37,159 bases of DNA from Euzebyales bacterium. GTDB lineage: Bacteria > Actinomycetota > Nitriliruptoria > Euzebyales > JAHELV01. The notes below the pieces were generated by a model that had not been told where the DNA came from, did no database searches, and saw nothing but the letters and a program-made list of their open reading frames with translations. Below, piece after piece: positions 8,539 through 16,294 of this stretch (the stretch's first letter is position 1; every line of letters begins with the position of its first letter). The stretch lies in assembly GCA_036374135.1 (NCBI GenBank), contig DASUUK010000079.1, positions 1-37,159 on the forward strand, in the 5' to 3' direction. Both the position numbers and the translations under genes were made by a program.

Positions 8539-9258
8539 TCAACCGGCGATCGTCGGGAACCGCTTGGGGGACGCCGGGTCGGTCATGTCCGTGCGGTACC
8601 AGCTGTGGCCGCCGATGTCTCCGCGGCGTACGAAGACCCCGAAGACAGGGCCGCCCTCGGTGCGGATCGCGTGGCTGGTGTCGCTCGGCAGGACGACGAC
8701 GGCGCCGGGGTCGTGTGCAACGAACGACGCGTCGGCGCCGACCTGGAATGCCTGCCGGCCCGCCAGCACCACGTAGACCTCGTCGGCCGGGTGCGCGTGC
8801 GCCGGGTAGCGCATGCAGGGCCCGTACAGGTACAGCCCGACGATCAGGCTGTCGTGTGCCAGCCGCCCTTCGGGGCCGATCCCCTCCGCGCACGAGAACA
8901 GCGAAAGGAACGGTCGACTCCAGTCGTCCTCGCCGTAGAACTCGGTCCAGTGCACCTCGGCGAAGCAGCGCACGGCGAAGGCGTGAAGGTCCGCGATCCC
9001 GTTCGACGGCGGCTGGGTGAACACCATCGGCGCGTACTGCAGGGCGCGGACCGGCCCTCCCGGGCGACGCTGACGCGGGAGCGACGCCGTCGAGGCATCC
9101 GTCAGGTCGTCGGCGACGCATCCGATCAGGTGCGGGTCGGTGGCGTCGTCGAACCCCTGGTCACGCAGGTGCTGCGCGACCTTGGCGGCGAGCGTCTGGA
9201 GCGGATGGGTGCCTTCCACGGTGCGTCCGAGCGTCGTCGTGCGGCCCCACGATGGCAC
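8539..9258 (-). CDS. Cupin protein of the DddQ-like (DMSP lyase) superfamily
   Basis: A 239-residue single-cupin protein. The metal-site pattern is YPAHAHPADEVYVVLAG (H154, H156, E160, Y162) with H196 in PSDTSHAI. The His/Glu/Tyr spacing (H156, +4 Glu, +6 Tyr, then a second-motif His) matches what I recall of DddQ-type dimethylsulfoniopropionate lyases, which release dimethyl sulfide and acrylate using a metal ion and a catalytic Tyr. The N-terminal 130 residues are helical, as in that family. The GTG start has AGGA about 7 nt upstream. The wider superfamily contains non-DMSP enzymes and no acrylate or DMSP-uptake genes are adjacent, so the substrate is open. Confidence 0.6.
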   Translation of the reverse strand: MPSWGRTTTLGRTVEGTHPLQTLAAKVAQHLRDQGFDDATDPHLIGCVADDLTDASTASLPRQRRPGGPVRALQYAPMVFTQPPSNGIADLHAFAVRCFAEVHWTEFYGEDDWSRPFLSLFSCAEGIGPEGRLAHDSLIVGLYLYGPCMRYPAHAHPADEVYVVLAGRQAFQVGADASFVAHDPGAVVVLPSDTSHAIRTEGGPVFGVFVRRGDIGGHSWYRTDMTDPASPKRFPTIAG

Positions 9259-9403
9259 CGGACGTCCTGTCGTTCAGTGTCGGGGCGAGCCGGAATCATC
9301 GCGACGTCGTGCGTCCGATGCCGCTCCCGGCCGACGCGACGGTCCAACGCGGGGTGGGACTAGGATCATCGGTGATCACCGGCGTGCACGGAGGTGGGAG
9401 CTG

Positions 9404-9730
9404 GTGGCTGACGCGGTCGACGACGGCGAGGCCCTGTTCTGGGACCTCGCGGAAGAGCTGTACGGCGATCCCGCGGTCACGCGCGGCACGATGATGGGCC
9501 ACCCGTGCCTGCGGGTGGATGGCGCATTCTTCGCGACCTTGCGCCGGGAGACCGGCGACCTCGTCGTCAAGCTGCCACGGGACCGCGTCGCGGCCATGGT
9601 CGAGGAGGGCAGCGGCGCGCCGTTCGCGCCGAACGGCCGGGTGTTCCGCGAGTGGGTCTCAGTGACCACGGTCGACGAGGACCGGTGGCGCGAACTGCTC
9701 GCCGACGCCAAGGCCTTCGTCAACGCGTAG
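9404..9730 (+). CDS. TfoX/YjbR-like small protein
   Basis: A 108-residue protein with the pattern of the TfoX N-terminal / MmcQ-YjbR group: TRGTMMGHPCLRVDGAFFA, then DLVVKLPRDRVAAMVEEG and FREWVSV, ending in a helix. These are small alpha/beta proteins, often suspected DNA-binding, of unclear role. The frame is open from 9140, but GGAGGTGGGAG at 9390-9400 points to GTG at 9404, where similarity begins. It stands alone between the divergent cupin gene and trpS. Confidence 0.7.
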   Translation: MADAVDDGEALFWDLAEELYGDPAVTRGTMMGHPCLRVDGAFFATLRRETGDLVVKLPRDRVAAMVEEGSGAPFAPNGRVFREWVSVTTVDEDRWRELLADAKAFVNA

Positions 9731-9861
9731 CCGGCGCGGCGGGCACGGACTCAGAACGTCGACCGTGACGCGCGAGTAGTAGGGTTCGACATCCCACGCC
9801 GGCGCGGCGCTGGGGTCTTCCGACGCGGCCACTGAGCAGCAGAAAGCACCGAGGCAAGGTC

Positions 9862-10863
9862 ATGCAGACGCAGCGTCCCCGGGTGTTCTCCGGGGTCCAA
9901 CCGACGGGCAAGCTCCACATCGGCAACTACGTCGGGGCGCTGTCGCTGTGGGCGGAGAACCAGGACCAGTACGACAACGTGTTCTGCGTCGTCGACCTGC
10001 ACGCGGTGACCATTCCGGAGGTCGTCGACCCAGCGGTGCTGCGCGCGAAGACCCGTGAGAGCGCGGCCCTGTACGTCGCTGCGGGCATCGACCCGGAGCG
10101 CTCGACGATCTTCGTGCAGTCCCACGTGAAGGCCCATGCCGAGTTGGCGTGGATCCTCACCTGCGTCACTCCGGTCGGCTGGCTCGAGCGCATGACGCAG
10201 TACAAGGTCAAGTCGGCGCAGCAGGAGTCTGTCGGCGCCGGCCTGCTGAGCTACCCGGTGCTGCAGGCCGCGGACATCCTCCTGTACGACGCCGACCTCG
10301 TACCCGTCGGTGAAGACCAGCGCCAGCACATCGAGCTGACCCGCGACATCGCAGCGCGGTTCCACCACATGTTCGGCGACGTGTTCGTGCTCCCCGAGGC
10401 GCTGGTGCGCGCCAGCGGCGCACGCATCATGGGACTGGACGACCCGACCGCAAAGATGTCGAAGTCGATCGGCCAGGCCAAGGTCGGTCACGCCATCGGG
10501 CTGACCGATCCGCCGAACGTGATCCGCAAGGCGATCATGCGGGCCGAGACCGATTCGGGCAACGACACGCGGTTCGAGACGGCCGGACCAGGCGTGCTGA
10601 ACCTGTTGACGATGTACGAGGCACTGTCGGGGCAGCCCCGCGACAAGATCGAGGCGGCGTTCGACGGCGAGGGTTACGGCCACCTCAAGCGGACGGTCGC
10701 CGACCTCGTGCTGTCCACGCTCGAACCGATGCAGCAGCGCTACCACGAGCTGATGGACGATCCGGCCGAACTCGAACGCATGCTGGCCGCGGGCGCCGAC
10801 CGCGCCCGCCCCCGCGCCGAGGCGACGCTCGCCCGTGCGAAGGAAGCGACGGGCATCGGCTGA
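9862..10863 (+). CDS. trpS: Tryptophanyl-tRNA synthetase
   Basis: A 333-residue class Ic aminoacyl-tRNA synthetase that charges tRNA-Trp with tryptophan. It begins VFSGVQPTGKLHIGNYVGAL, which carries the HIGH-equivalent HIGN (residues 19-22). The KMSKS loop is intact at residues 198-202. MTQYKVKS and DLVPVGEDQRQHIELTRDIA are also diagnostic. AAGG precedes the ATG. Length is normal for bacterial TrpRS. A VOC protein gene follows after 24 bp and is probably co-transcribed, without an obvious functional link. Confidence 0.97.
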   Translation: MQTQRPRVFSGVQPTGKLHIGNYVGALSLWAENQDQYDNVFCVVDLHAVTIPEVVDPAVLRAKTRESAALYVAAGIDPERSTIFVQSHVKAHAELAWILTCVTPVGWLERMTQYKVKSAQQESVGAGLLSYPVLQAADILLYDADLVPVGEDQRQHIELTRDIAARFHHMFGDVFVLPEALVRASGARIMGLDDPTAKMSKSIGQAKVGHAIGLTDPPNVIRKAIMRAETDSGNDTRFETAGPGVLNLLTMYEALSGQPRDKIEAAFDGEGYGHLKRTVADLVLSTLEPMQQRYHELMDDPAELERMLAAGADRARPRAEATLARAKEATGIG

Positions 10864-10887
10864 CCCGCTCTGCCGGAAGGCAAGGCA

Positions 10888-11253
10888 ATGACGACCAAGC
10901 TCGCGGCGATCGTCATCAACGTCGTCGACCTCGAGAAGGTCGCCGACTTCTGGAAGGCCTTCCTCGAGGTCGACGAACGGCATCGGGTGCCCGGCTTCGT
11001 GTGGCTCGAGCGCCAGCCCGGCGCCAGCGTCTCGCTCGCCTTCCAGCAGGTTGACCACCCCACCGAGGGGCGCAACCGCCTGCACCTCGACTTCGGCTCC
11101 AGCGACGCTGCGACCTCTGCGGAGCGCATCGTGGAACTCGGCGGCTCCGAGCTTGAACAGCACGAGATGGGCGGCTTCAGCTGGACGGTCTTCGCCGACC
11201 CCGAGGGCAACGAGTTCTGCCTGGCGCAGGCGGATCCGGACGACTACGCCTGA
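10888..11253 (+). CDS. VOC-superfamily (glyoxalase/bleomycin-resistance fold) protein
   Basis: A 121-residue protein with two beta-alpha-beta-beta-beta modules: AAIVINVVDLEKVADFWKAF at the start and WTVFADPEGNEFCLAQ at the end, the latter with the usual C-terminal Glu. The middle NRLHLDFGSSD is typical of the actinobacterial glyoxalase-like group. ATG at 10888 has AAGG upstream. Substrate is not predictable: the superfamily includes dioxygenases, isomerases and antibiotic-binding proteins. Confidence 0.82.
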   Translation: MTTKLAAIVINVVDLEKVADFWKAFLEVDERHRVPGFVWLERQPGASVSLAFQQVDHPTEGRNRLHLDFGSSDAATSAERIVELGGSELEQHEMGGFSWTVFADPEGNEFCLAQADPDDYA

Positions 11254-11414
11254 TCCGTTCGTGCCTCGGTCAGTTGTCTCCCACGAGCCTGCGCCCGGCT
11301 CGGTCGCAAGGGTCAACGACCTGCGTCGTTGCACACCTGTGACGTCCCCGTGAGACGCCCGTGAAGGCCACGCGCCACTGTGGATGGCGTACAGGACCGG
11401 CACGAGGTGGGATC

Positions 11415-12257
11415 ATGCGACCGATGAAGTGGTGGATCGTGGTGGTGGTGCTGCTGGTGGCGGCGTGCGCCCCGAGCGGGCGCGTGGTCGACGTCGGTGC
11501 GGCGCCGACGCAGCCGAGCGGGGAGAGCACGACGCCGTCGGCCGCGGCAGATGAAGCGGCGGAACCGAGCGAGCCCGCTGGACCCGACGAGCCGGCCGAG
11601 CCCGGCACCGACACCGACCCGGCACGGGATGACGGCGACGTCCCGCTGCCGGGCCAACCGTTCGACTGGCCGTACACCGACGGTGAGGTGGGCGTGGTCG
11701 GTGTCGAGGCCGACGACGTGCTCAACGTCCGTGCGCAGCCAGGCGTCCAGGCGGAGATCATCAACCGGCTCGACCCCCTGCGCCGTGGGTTCTCCTACAC
11801 GGGACGCGCGCAGCGCATCAGCAGCTCGATCTGGACCGAGATCAGCGTCGACGGCGAGCTGGGCTGGGTTAACACCCGGTTCGCGCGCCTGATCGCGGGC
11901 ACCGACGACGTCACGTCGCAGCTCGGCGGCGCAGGCAGCGCGACAGCACCGACGCTGCCGGAGCTGGCCGAGGAGGTCGTCGACGCCTACGGGCTGGCCG
12001 AGGGTTACCAGATCACCTGGGGACCCGACCTCGATCCGAACGTCCCGGCTGAGGGCCAGCGCCGTGTGGTCATCAGCGATGGTCCCCGCGAGGGCGATCT
12101 CGGTGAGATCACCATCGATGTCATCGATCTGTTCGACGATTCGGTGGCCGCGGAGCGGCTGGCGATCTTCGCGAACCCGGACGCCGGTGGCTACAGCCTG
12201 CGGGCCGTCGAGCGGACGTTGTTCTGCTGGCGCGGCGGCACCGACGTCTGCGTGTAG
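11415..12257 (+). CDS. Lipoprotein with an SH3-like domain
   Basis: A 280-residue predicted lipoprotein. After M-R-P-M-K come a hydrophobic run and the lipobox LLVAAC, with Cys18 as the lipidation site. Residues about 22-80 are a disordered Pro/Glu/Ala linker. Residues about 95-155 form a bacterial SH3-like module (DVLNVRAQPGVQAEIINRL, then WTEISVDGELGWVNTRFARL), a type often involved in cell-wall binding. The C-terminal third (about 175-280) is a compact domain with two Cys near its end that I do not recognise. ATG at 11415 has GAGG 7 nt upstream. It acts outside the membrane, possibly on the wall; this is inference. Confidence 0.75.
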   Translation: MRPMKWWIVVVVLLVAACAPSGRVVDVGAAPTQPSGESTTPSAAADEAAEPSEPAGPDEPAEPGTDTDPARDDGDVPLPGQPFDWPYTDGEVGVVGVEADDVLNVRAQPGVQAEIINRLDPLRRGFSYTGRAQRISSSIWTEISVDGELGWVNTRFARLIAGTDDVTSQLGGAGSATAPTLPELAEEVVDAYGLAEGYQITWGPDLDPNVPAEGQRRVVISDGPREGDLGEITIDVIDLFDDSVAAERLAIFANPDAGGYSLRAVERTLFCWRGGTDVCV

Positions 12258-12289
12258 CACTCGACCTCTTCGGCGGATCGTGCGACCGT

Positions 12290-12317
12290 TGTCGATATCG
12301 GCGGTGTGCCGTTCGTA
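12290..12317 (+). promoter_or_regulatory. Candidate ECF42-type promoter of the DGPF-sigma operon
   Basis: TGTCGA at 12290-12295 is followed 18 bp later by CGTA at 12314-12317, 54 bp upstream of the DGPF start. From memory, ECF42 factors of Streptomyces recognise TGTCGA at -35 and CG(A/T)C at -10. The -35 is exact and the -10 matches three of four bases, consistent with autoregulation. Confidence 0.5.
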
Positions 12318-12370
12318 GCTGTTGTGAGCGGCGGGAACGGCCCGCCGACACGACCGCGAGGAGCGCGACC

Positions 12371-12736
12371 ATGGCGCAGTACCTGCTGTCCGTCCACACA
12401 GCCAGCGACGACGCCGCACACGCGGCGATGACCGACGAGGAGATGCAGCGCACGTTCCAGCAGATCGCTGAGCTGGAGGAGGACATGAAGACCCAGGGGG
12501 CGTGGATGTTCTCAGCGCGCCTGCACGAGCCCGACACGGCGACGGTGGTGCGCAACAGCGGCGGTCAGATCGTCACGACCGACGGACCGTACGTCGAGTC
12601 CAAGGAGCACCTGGCAGGGTTCTACATCATCGAGGCACCCGACCTGGATGCGGCATTGGAGTGGGCCGGCAGGACGACGTCGATCGTCGGCGCGCCGATC
12701 GAGGTCCGGCCCTTCGCGGGGTTCAAGAGCGACTGA
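12371..12736 (+). CDS. DGPF-domain (YCII-related) protein
   Basis: A 121-residue member of the YCII/DGPF family, with the ferredoxin-like fold and the signature VTTDGPYVESKEHLAGFYII (here DGPY rather than DGPF). Such proteins are encoded next to ECF42 sigma factors in many bacteria and are usually targets of that sigma factor; their biochemical role is unknown. The gene is 6 bp upstream of the sigma factor gene, in one transcription unit. The start is preceded by GAGGAG about 8 nt upstream. Confidence 0.85.
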   Translation: MAQYLLSVHTASDDAAHAAMTDEEMQRTFQQIAELEEDMKTQGAWMFSARLHEPDTATVVRNSGGQIVTTDGPYVESKEHLAGFYIIEAPDLDAALEWAGRTTSIVGAPIEVRPFAGFKSD

Positions 12737-12742
12737 CCCGGC

Positions 12743-13963
12743 ATGTCGCGCCGCGAGGTCGACGAGGCCACGGTCGGCCGGATCTTCCGCACCGAGTCCG
12801 GTCGGTCGGTGGCCACCCTGATCCGCGTCTTCGGCGACATCGACCTCGCCGAGGACGCGGTCCAGGACGCCTTCACGACCGCGCTTCGACGCTGGCCGAC
12901 CGACGGCCTGCCGCCGAACCCCGGCGCGTGGATCACGACGACCGCGCGCAACCGCGCCATCGACCGGCTGCGACGCGCGGCGCGCGGACGCGAACTGCTG
13001 GACGACGTCGCGCGACTGCCGTCCGGTCCGGAGGAGGTGGGCGCCGTGCACGACGACCGGCTACGCCTGGTGTTCATGTGCTGCCACCCCGCCCTGTCGA
13101 CCGCCGCACAGGTCGCGCTGACCGTGCGCCTGTTGGGTGGCCTGACGACGCCCGAGGTCGCCCGCGCGTTCCTGGTCGGCGAGTCGACGATGGCCCAGCG
13201 CCTGGTCCGCGCGAAGCGCAAGATCAAGGCGGCACGCATCCCCTACCGGGTGCCACGCGACGAGGAACTGCCCGATCGTCTGCCACCGGTGCTGGCCGTG
13301 GTCTATCTGATCTACACGACCGGAGCGGACCGGCTTGCGGACGACGCACGCGGCGACGACCTGCGGGCCGAGGCGGTGTGGCTCGCCCGCCTCCTCGGCC
13401 AGCTCATGCCCGACGAACCCGAGGTCGCAGGACTGCTGGCGCTGCTGCTGCTGACCGAGGCGCGCCGACCGGCGCTGTTCGCGGCCGACGGCTCGCTGGT
13501 CGTCCTGCGTGAGCAGAACCGTCGACGGTGGGACGGGGCGCTGATCTCCGAGGGTCACGAGCTCGTGCGCGCGTGTCTGCGACGGGACCGCCCCGGGCCG
13601 TATCAGCTGCAGGCTGCGATCAACGCCGTCCACACCGACGCCGCGACCTTCGCCGACACCGACTGGGCGCAGATCATCGCGCTCTACGACCAGCTGCTGG
13701 CGCACGTGCCCAGCCCCGTGGTCGCGCTCAACCGCGCGATCGCTGTCGGCGAGGTCGACGGCGCGGCAGCCGCGCTCGAGCTCGTCGATGCTCTCGATCT
13801 CGACGGGTATCAGCCCTTCCACGCCGCACGCGCCGACCTCCTCCGGCGGCTCGGGCGCCGAACCGAGGCGCGTGCGGCATACGAGGCGGCCGCCGAGGCG
13901 GCGCCCAACGACGCCGTCCGGAGCCACCTCGTCGACCAGGCGCGACTGGTCGTCGGTGGGTGA
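12743..13963 (+). CDS. ECF42-type RNA polymerase sigma factor with C-terminal extension
   Basis: A 406-residue sigma factor. Sigma-2 is at about residues 10-80 ([38 protein letters not shown]) and sigma-4 at about 110-165 ([32 protein letters not shown]). The remaining ~240 residues are the long helical, TPR-like extension typical of ECF42 ([53 protein letters not shown]). The extension replaces the usual anti-sigma factor, and none is encoded here. Directly preceded by its DGPF partner. Confidence 0.92.
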   Translation: MSRREVDEATVGRIFRTESGRSVATLIRVFGDIDLAEDAVQDAFTTALRRWPTDGLPPNPGAWITTTARNRAIDRLRRAARGRELLDDVARLPSGPEEVGAVHDDRLRLVFMCCHPALSTAAQVALTVRLLGGLTTPEVARAFLVGESTMAQRLVRAKRKIKAARIPYRVPRDEELPDRLPPVLAVVYLIYTTGADRLADDARGDDLRAEAVWLARLLGQLMPDEPEVAGLLALLLLTEARRPALFAADGSLVVLREQNRRRWDGALISEGHELVRACLRRDRPGPYQLQAAINAVHTDAATFADTDWAQIIALYDQLLAHVPSPVVALNRAIAVGEVDGAAAALELVDALDLDGYQPFHAARADLLRRLGRRTEARAAYEAAAEAAPNDAVRSHLVDQARLVVGG

Positions 13964-14063
13964 CCACACGCACGCGAGCTGATCACCGGCGCCTCCTGGG
14001 CACACCTCCAGCGAGTGACGTCACGTGTGTGCGCCTCCCGCAGATCGCCCGCCGACACCACTG

Positions 14064-14852
14064 TCACGACGCCCCGGCGACCGATCGTGGCAGCGGGACC
14101 AGCCGATGATCACGGGTGAACAGCCGGCGGATGCCGACCAACGTGATCACGGCGGTCGACGTCGCGACGGCGCCGAGGATGATGTACATGAGCGCGGCCT
14201 GGACCATCACCGCGTCGATCGGATCGACGCCGGCCAGGATCAGTCCGGTCATCGCCCCGGGCAGGAACACGAGACCCACGGCCTTCGTCGTCTCGATCTG
14301 CGGACTCAGCGCGGTGCGCAGCACGGAGCGGGTGATCGGCCGCGCCGCGACGCTCGACGGCTGGCCGAGCGCCAGCCGGGCCTCCAGCTCCAGCCGCCCC
14401 TGCGCGACGGTCTCGACCGTGCGCTGGGCCGACACCACCTGTGCCTTCATCGCGTTGCCGATCACCATGCCGGCGATCGGCACCAGCGTGCGGGATTCGA
14501 GCGGGAACACGCCCATGCCGAAGACGAGGCCGAAGGCGACGACGGCGGTCACGGCGTTGGCCAGCATCGAGATGCCCAGCACCCCCGGCAGGGCCGGCGC
14601 CCGCGACCGGACGGTCGCACCGGCGAACGCCACGATGCCGAGCACCCACACCCAGGACCACCACAGCGGCGCGTCTGGCGCGAGCACCAGCGCCAGGGCG
14701 GAGCCGACGGCGAGCAGCTGCCCCGCCGCACGGACGGTGGCGATGGCGATGTCGCGCTCCAGACCGAGACGACGCCAGACGGAGACGCCGATCGCGACGA
14801 CCACCAGCAGCGTCGACGCGATGAGACCGACCCACGAGACGTCCTGATCCAT
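14064..14852 (-). CDS. fetB: FetB/UPF0014-type ABC transporter permease
   Basis: A 262-residue permease with about seven hydrophobic segments, matching the YbbM/FetB family: ATVRAAGQLLAVGSALALVL, then GMVIGNAMKAQVVSAQRT, and FLPGAMTGLILAGVDPIDAV near the end. With FetA it forms an exporter linked to iron homeostasis and peroxide resistance in E. coli. The start lies 1 nt after the fetA stop, so translation is coupled. It converges on the ECF42 gene across a 100-bp gap. Confidence 0.85.
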   Translation of the reverse strand: MDQDVSWVGLIASTLLVVVAIGVSVWRRLGLERDIAIATVRAAGQLLAVGSALALVLAPDAPLWWSWVWVLGIVAFAGATVRSRAPALPGVLGISMLANAVTAVVAFGLVFGMGVFPLESRTLVPIAGMVIGNAMKAQVVSAQRTVETVAQGRLELEARLALGQPSSVAARPITRSVLRTALSPQIETTKAVGLVFLPGAMTGLILAGVDPIDAVMVQAALMYIILGAVATSTAVITLVGIRRLFTRDHRLVPLPRSVAGAS

Positions 14853-14853
14853 C

Positions 14854-15567
14854 TCAGCCCTCCTCGACCGTGTCGAGCCGTGCCTCGACGTCTGCCGGAG
14901 CTCCTGTCGCGACGACCCGCCCGTGGTCGAGCGCGAGCACCCAGTCGGCCAGTCGGCGTGACTGGGCGGGGTCGTGGGTGACCCACAGCACGGGGACGCC
15001 GTGGTCGACGAGCGCTCGGATCATGCGTTCGAGCGTGCGGGCGGTGCCCTGGTCCAGCGACGACGTCGGCTCATCCGCCAGCAGCACCTCGGGCCCGGTC
15101 ACCAGCGTGCGCGCAAGGCAGGCCCGTTGCGCCTCGCCTCCTGACAGCGTGTCGGCGTCGCGGTCGAGGAACGTGCGATCGAGCTCGGCGCGCGCCAGCG
15201 CGTCGATCCACCGGTCCTCGGTGGCGTCGGGCGCCGCGACCACGAGGTTGTCGCGCACCGTGCCCGCGAACAGCGTGGGTGCCTGGAACACCATGCCGAC
15301 CCGCCGGCGCGTGGCGAGCACGTCCAGGTCGGCGAGGTCGGTGCCCCGCAGCAGCACCCGGCCGCGCGACGGCACCGCCAGGCGGTTGCACAACCGGAGC
15401 AGCGTCGACTTGCCGCCGCCGGAGGGGCCGACGATCGTCGTCAGCGCCCCGTCGGGGATCTCGGCGTCGACGCCGCGCAGGACGTCATGCCCACCCAGCT
15501 CGACGTGCACGTCTTCGAACGTGAACAGCGGGGTACCCGCGGCCAGCGCGTGGTCCCGGTCCACCAT
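14854..15567 (-). CDS. fetA: FetA-type ABC transporter ATP-binding protein
   Basis: A 237-residue ATPase. Walker A is GPSGGGKST (residues 47-55), followed by a Q-loop (MVFQAPTLF), the LSGGEAQRACLAR signature, Walker B LLADEPTSSLD and the switch His in WVTHD. Size and pairing with the UPF0014 permease identify it as the FetA/YbbL partner; ABC domains alone would not reveal substrate. The ATG has GGAGGG about 9 nt upstream. It is divergent from the LAATG microprotein gene across a 352-bp region. Confidence 0.87.
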   Translation of the reverse strand: MVDRDHALAAGTPLFTFEDVHVELGGHDVLRGVDAEIPDGALTTIVGPSGGGKSTLLRLCNRLAVPSRGRVLLRGTDLADLDVLATRRRVGMVFQAPTLFAGTVRDNLVVAAPDATEDRWIDALARAELDRTFLDRDADTLSGGEAQRACLARTLVTGPEVLLADEPTSSLDQGTARTLERMIRALVDHGVPVLWVTHDPAQSRRLADWVLALDHGRVVATGAPADVEARLDTVEEG

Positions 15568-15919
15568 CGGCGACTGCCCTCCGCCACTCGACGATCGATC
15601 GGGGCACCCCGATGGTAGTGGATCGTTCGGGGATCTCGGCGGTTACCCCGCCCCGCCTCACACTGCATGTCCGTCGCCGGACCTGTGAGCGGCGATGGTT
15701 CAAATATAGGGAAATCCATCGAAACGTATCATGAAAGGGACTTGTGCTGTACCTCAGAGAGATTTCCGTAACCATGGGTTAAGGGGTGGAGCGGGGGGGT
15801 ACCAGAGTGCCGGCCAACGGATCTGGCAGTCGGAGAGCGCGACATGCAGCACAGCAGATCGACCTGTCAGACGCGGCCGACCGCTCCGCGGCACACCTGA
15901 TCAGCCTGAGGGGGCACCG
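15568..15919. promoter_or_regulatory. 352-bp divergent region with an AT-rich island
   Basis: No gene is visible. Around 15696-15780 the base composition drops sharply (for example TTCAAATATAGGGAAAT at 15699 and CGAAACGTATCATGAAAGG at 15720) in an otherwise 70% G+C window, and a G-rich run (GGGGTGGAGCGGGGGGG) follows at 15783. The segment between the island and the ATG at 15920 is about 140 nt, long enough for a structured leader. A promoter for the microprotein gene within the island is likely, but I find no convincing -35/-10 pair. Confidence 0.45.
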
Positions 15920-16084
15920 ATGTACAACGACATTCCGACACCAACCATCATCGAAGCGGGCGCCGGTGGCGCCGCGCTGGCAGCCACCGGCGCGTTGGAC
16001 GTCCCACTGCTGCTGATGGTCATCATCAGCCTGGCCGCCACCGGCGCCGTGATGGTGGGACGGCGCGCCTTCGCACGCCGCTGA
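15920..16084 (+). CDS. 54-residue membrane microprotein with LAATG sortase-like tail
   Basis: The peptide starts MYNDIPTPTIIEAG and has no signal peptide. LAATG at residues 20-24 is followed by a hydrophobic stretch and a basic end (RRAFARR), the order of a sortase sorting signal. LAATG recurs at 38-42 inside the hydrophobic stretch. The N-terminus carries only acidic charges (D4, E12) and the C-terminus only basic ones, so an N-out/C-in topology is likely. ATG at 15920 has GAGGGGG about 6 nt upstream, although the frame opens at 15731. A perfect hairpin begins 3 nt after the stop. Neighbours are a polysaccharide synthase and a class F sortase. I know no named family; a role as sortase substrate is inference. 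Confidence 0.65.
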   Translation: MYNDIPTPTIIEAGAGGAALAATGALDVPLLLMVIISLAATGAVMVGRRAFARR

Positions 16085-16087
16085 TGA

Positions 16088-16114
16088 CGTGTGGGCGCGC
16101 AGAGCGCCCACACG
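16088..16114 (+). terminator. Perfect 11-bp hairpin after the microprotein gene
   Basis: CGTGTGGGCGC (16088-16098) pairs exactly with 16104-16114 around the loop GCAGA. It starts 3 nt after the stop codon, which supports the microprotein as a separate transcription unit. Confidence 0.75.
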
Positions 16115-16294
16115 CGTTGACATGTCGGCCGTAGTACGGCGGGCCGACCTCTGATCTGGACACCCGGGGGGCTAGCTGACGCCTGCACTGATTGACGAAG
16201 CATCTCGACCGCTTCGATCGCTCGCACGGCGTCAGCCCTGTCCACTCGCGCATGCGCAGGTAGGAGCAACAGTGGCCGACACCGTGGGCACATC

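Noticed and set aside
9751-11403. 550-residue minus-strand open frame over trpS
   Set aside because: It covers trpS, the VOC gene and both gaps, which no real gene would; composition is non-protein-like.
14015-14024. Perfect palindrome GTGACGTCAC between fetB and the ECF42 gene
   Set aside because: It sits in a convergent gap with no gene start near, so an operator role is unlikely; too short to call a terminator.
15699-15732. TTCAAA / TATCAT as a sigma-70 promoter
   Set aside because: The spacing is 22 bp, too long; no better pair was found in the AT-rich island.
15771-15919. c-di-AMP (ydaO) riboswitch
   Set aside because: Only one short G-rich element matches; the other conserved segments are missing, so it is kept as a question and not called as a riboswitch.
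16033-16047. The second LAATG (residues 38-42) of the microprotein as the cleavage site
   Set aside because: It lies inside the hydrophobic stretch with only about five residues before the basic tail, so the first copy is the better sorting-signal candidate.
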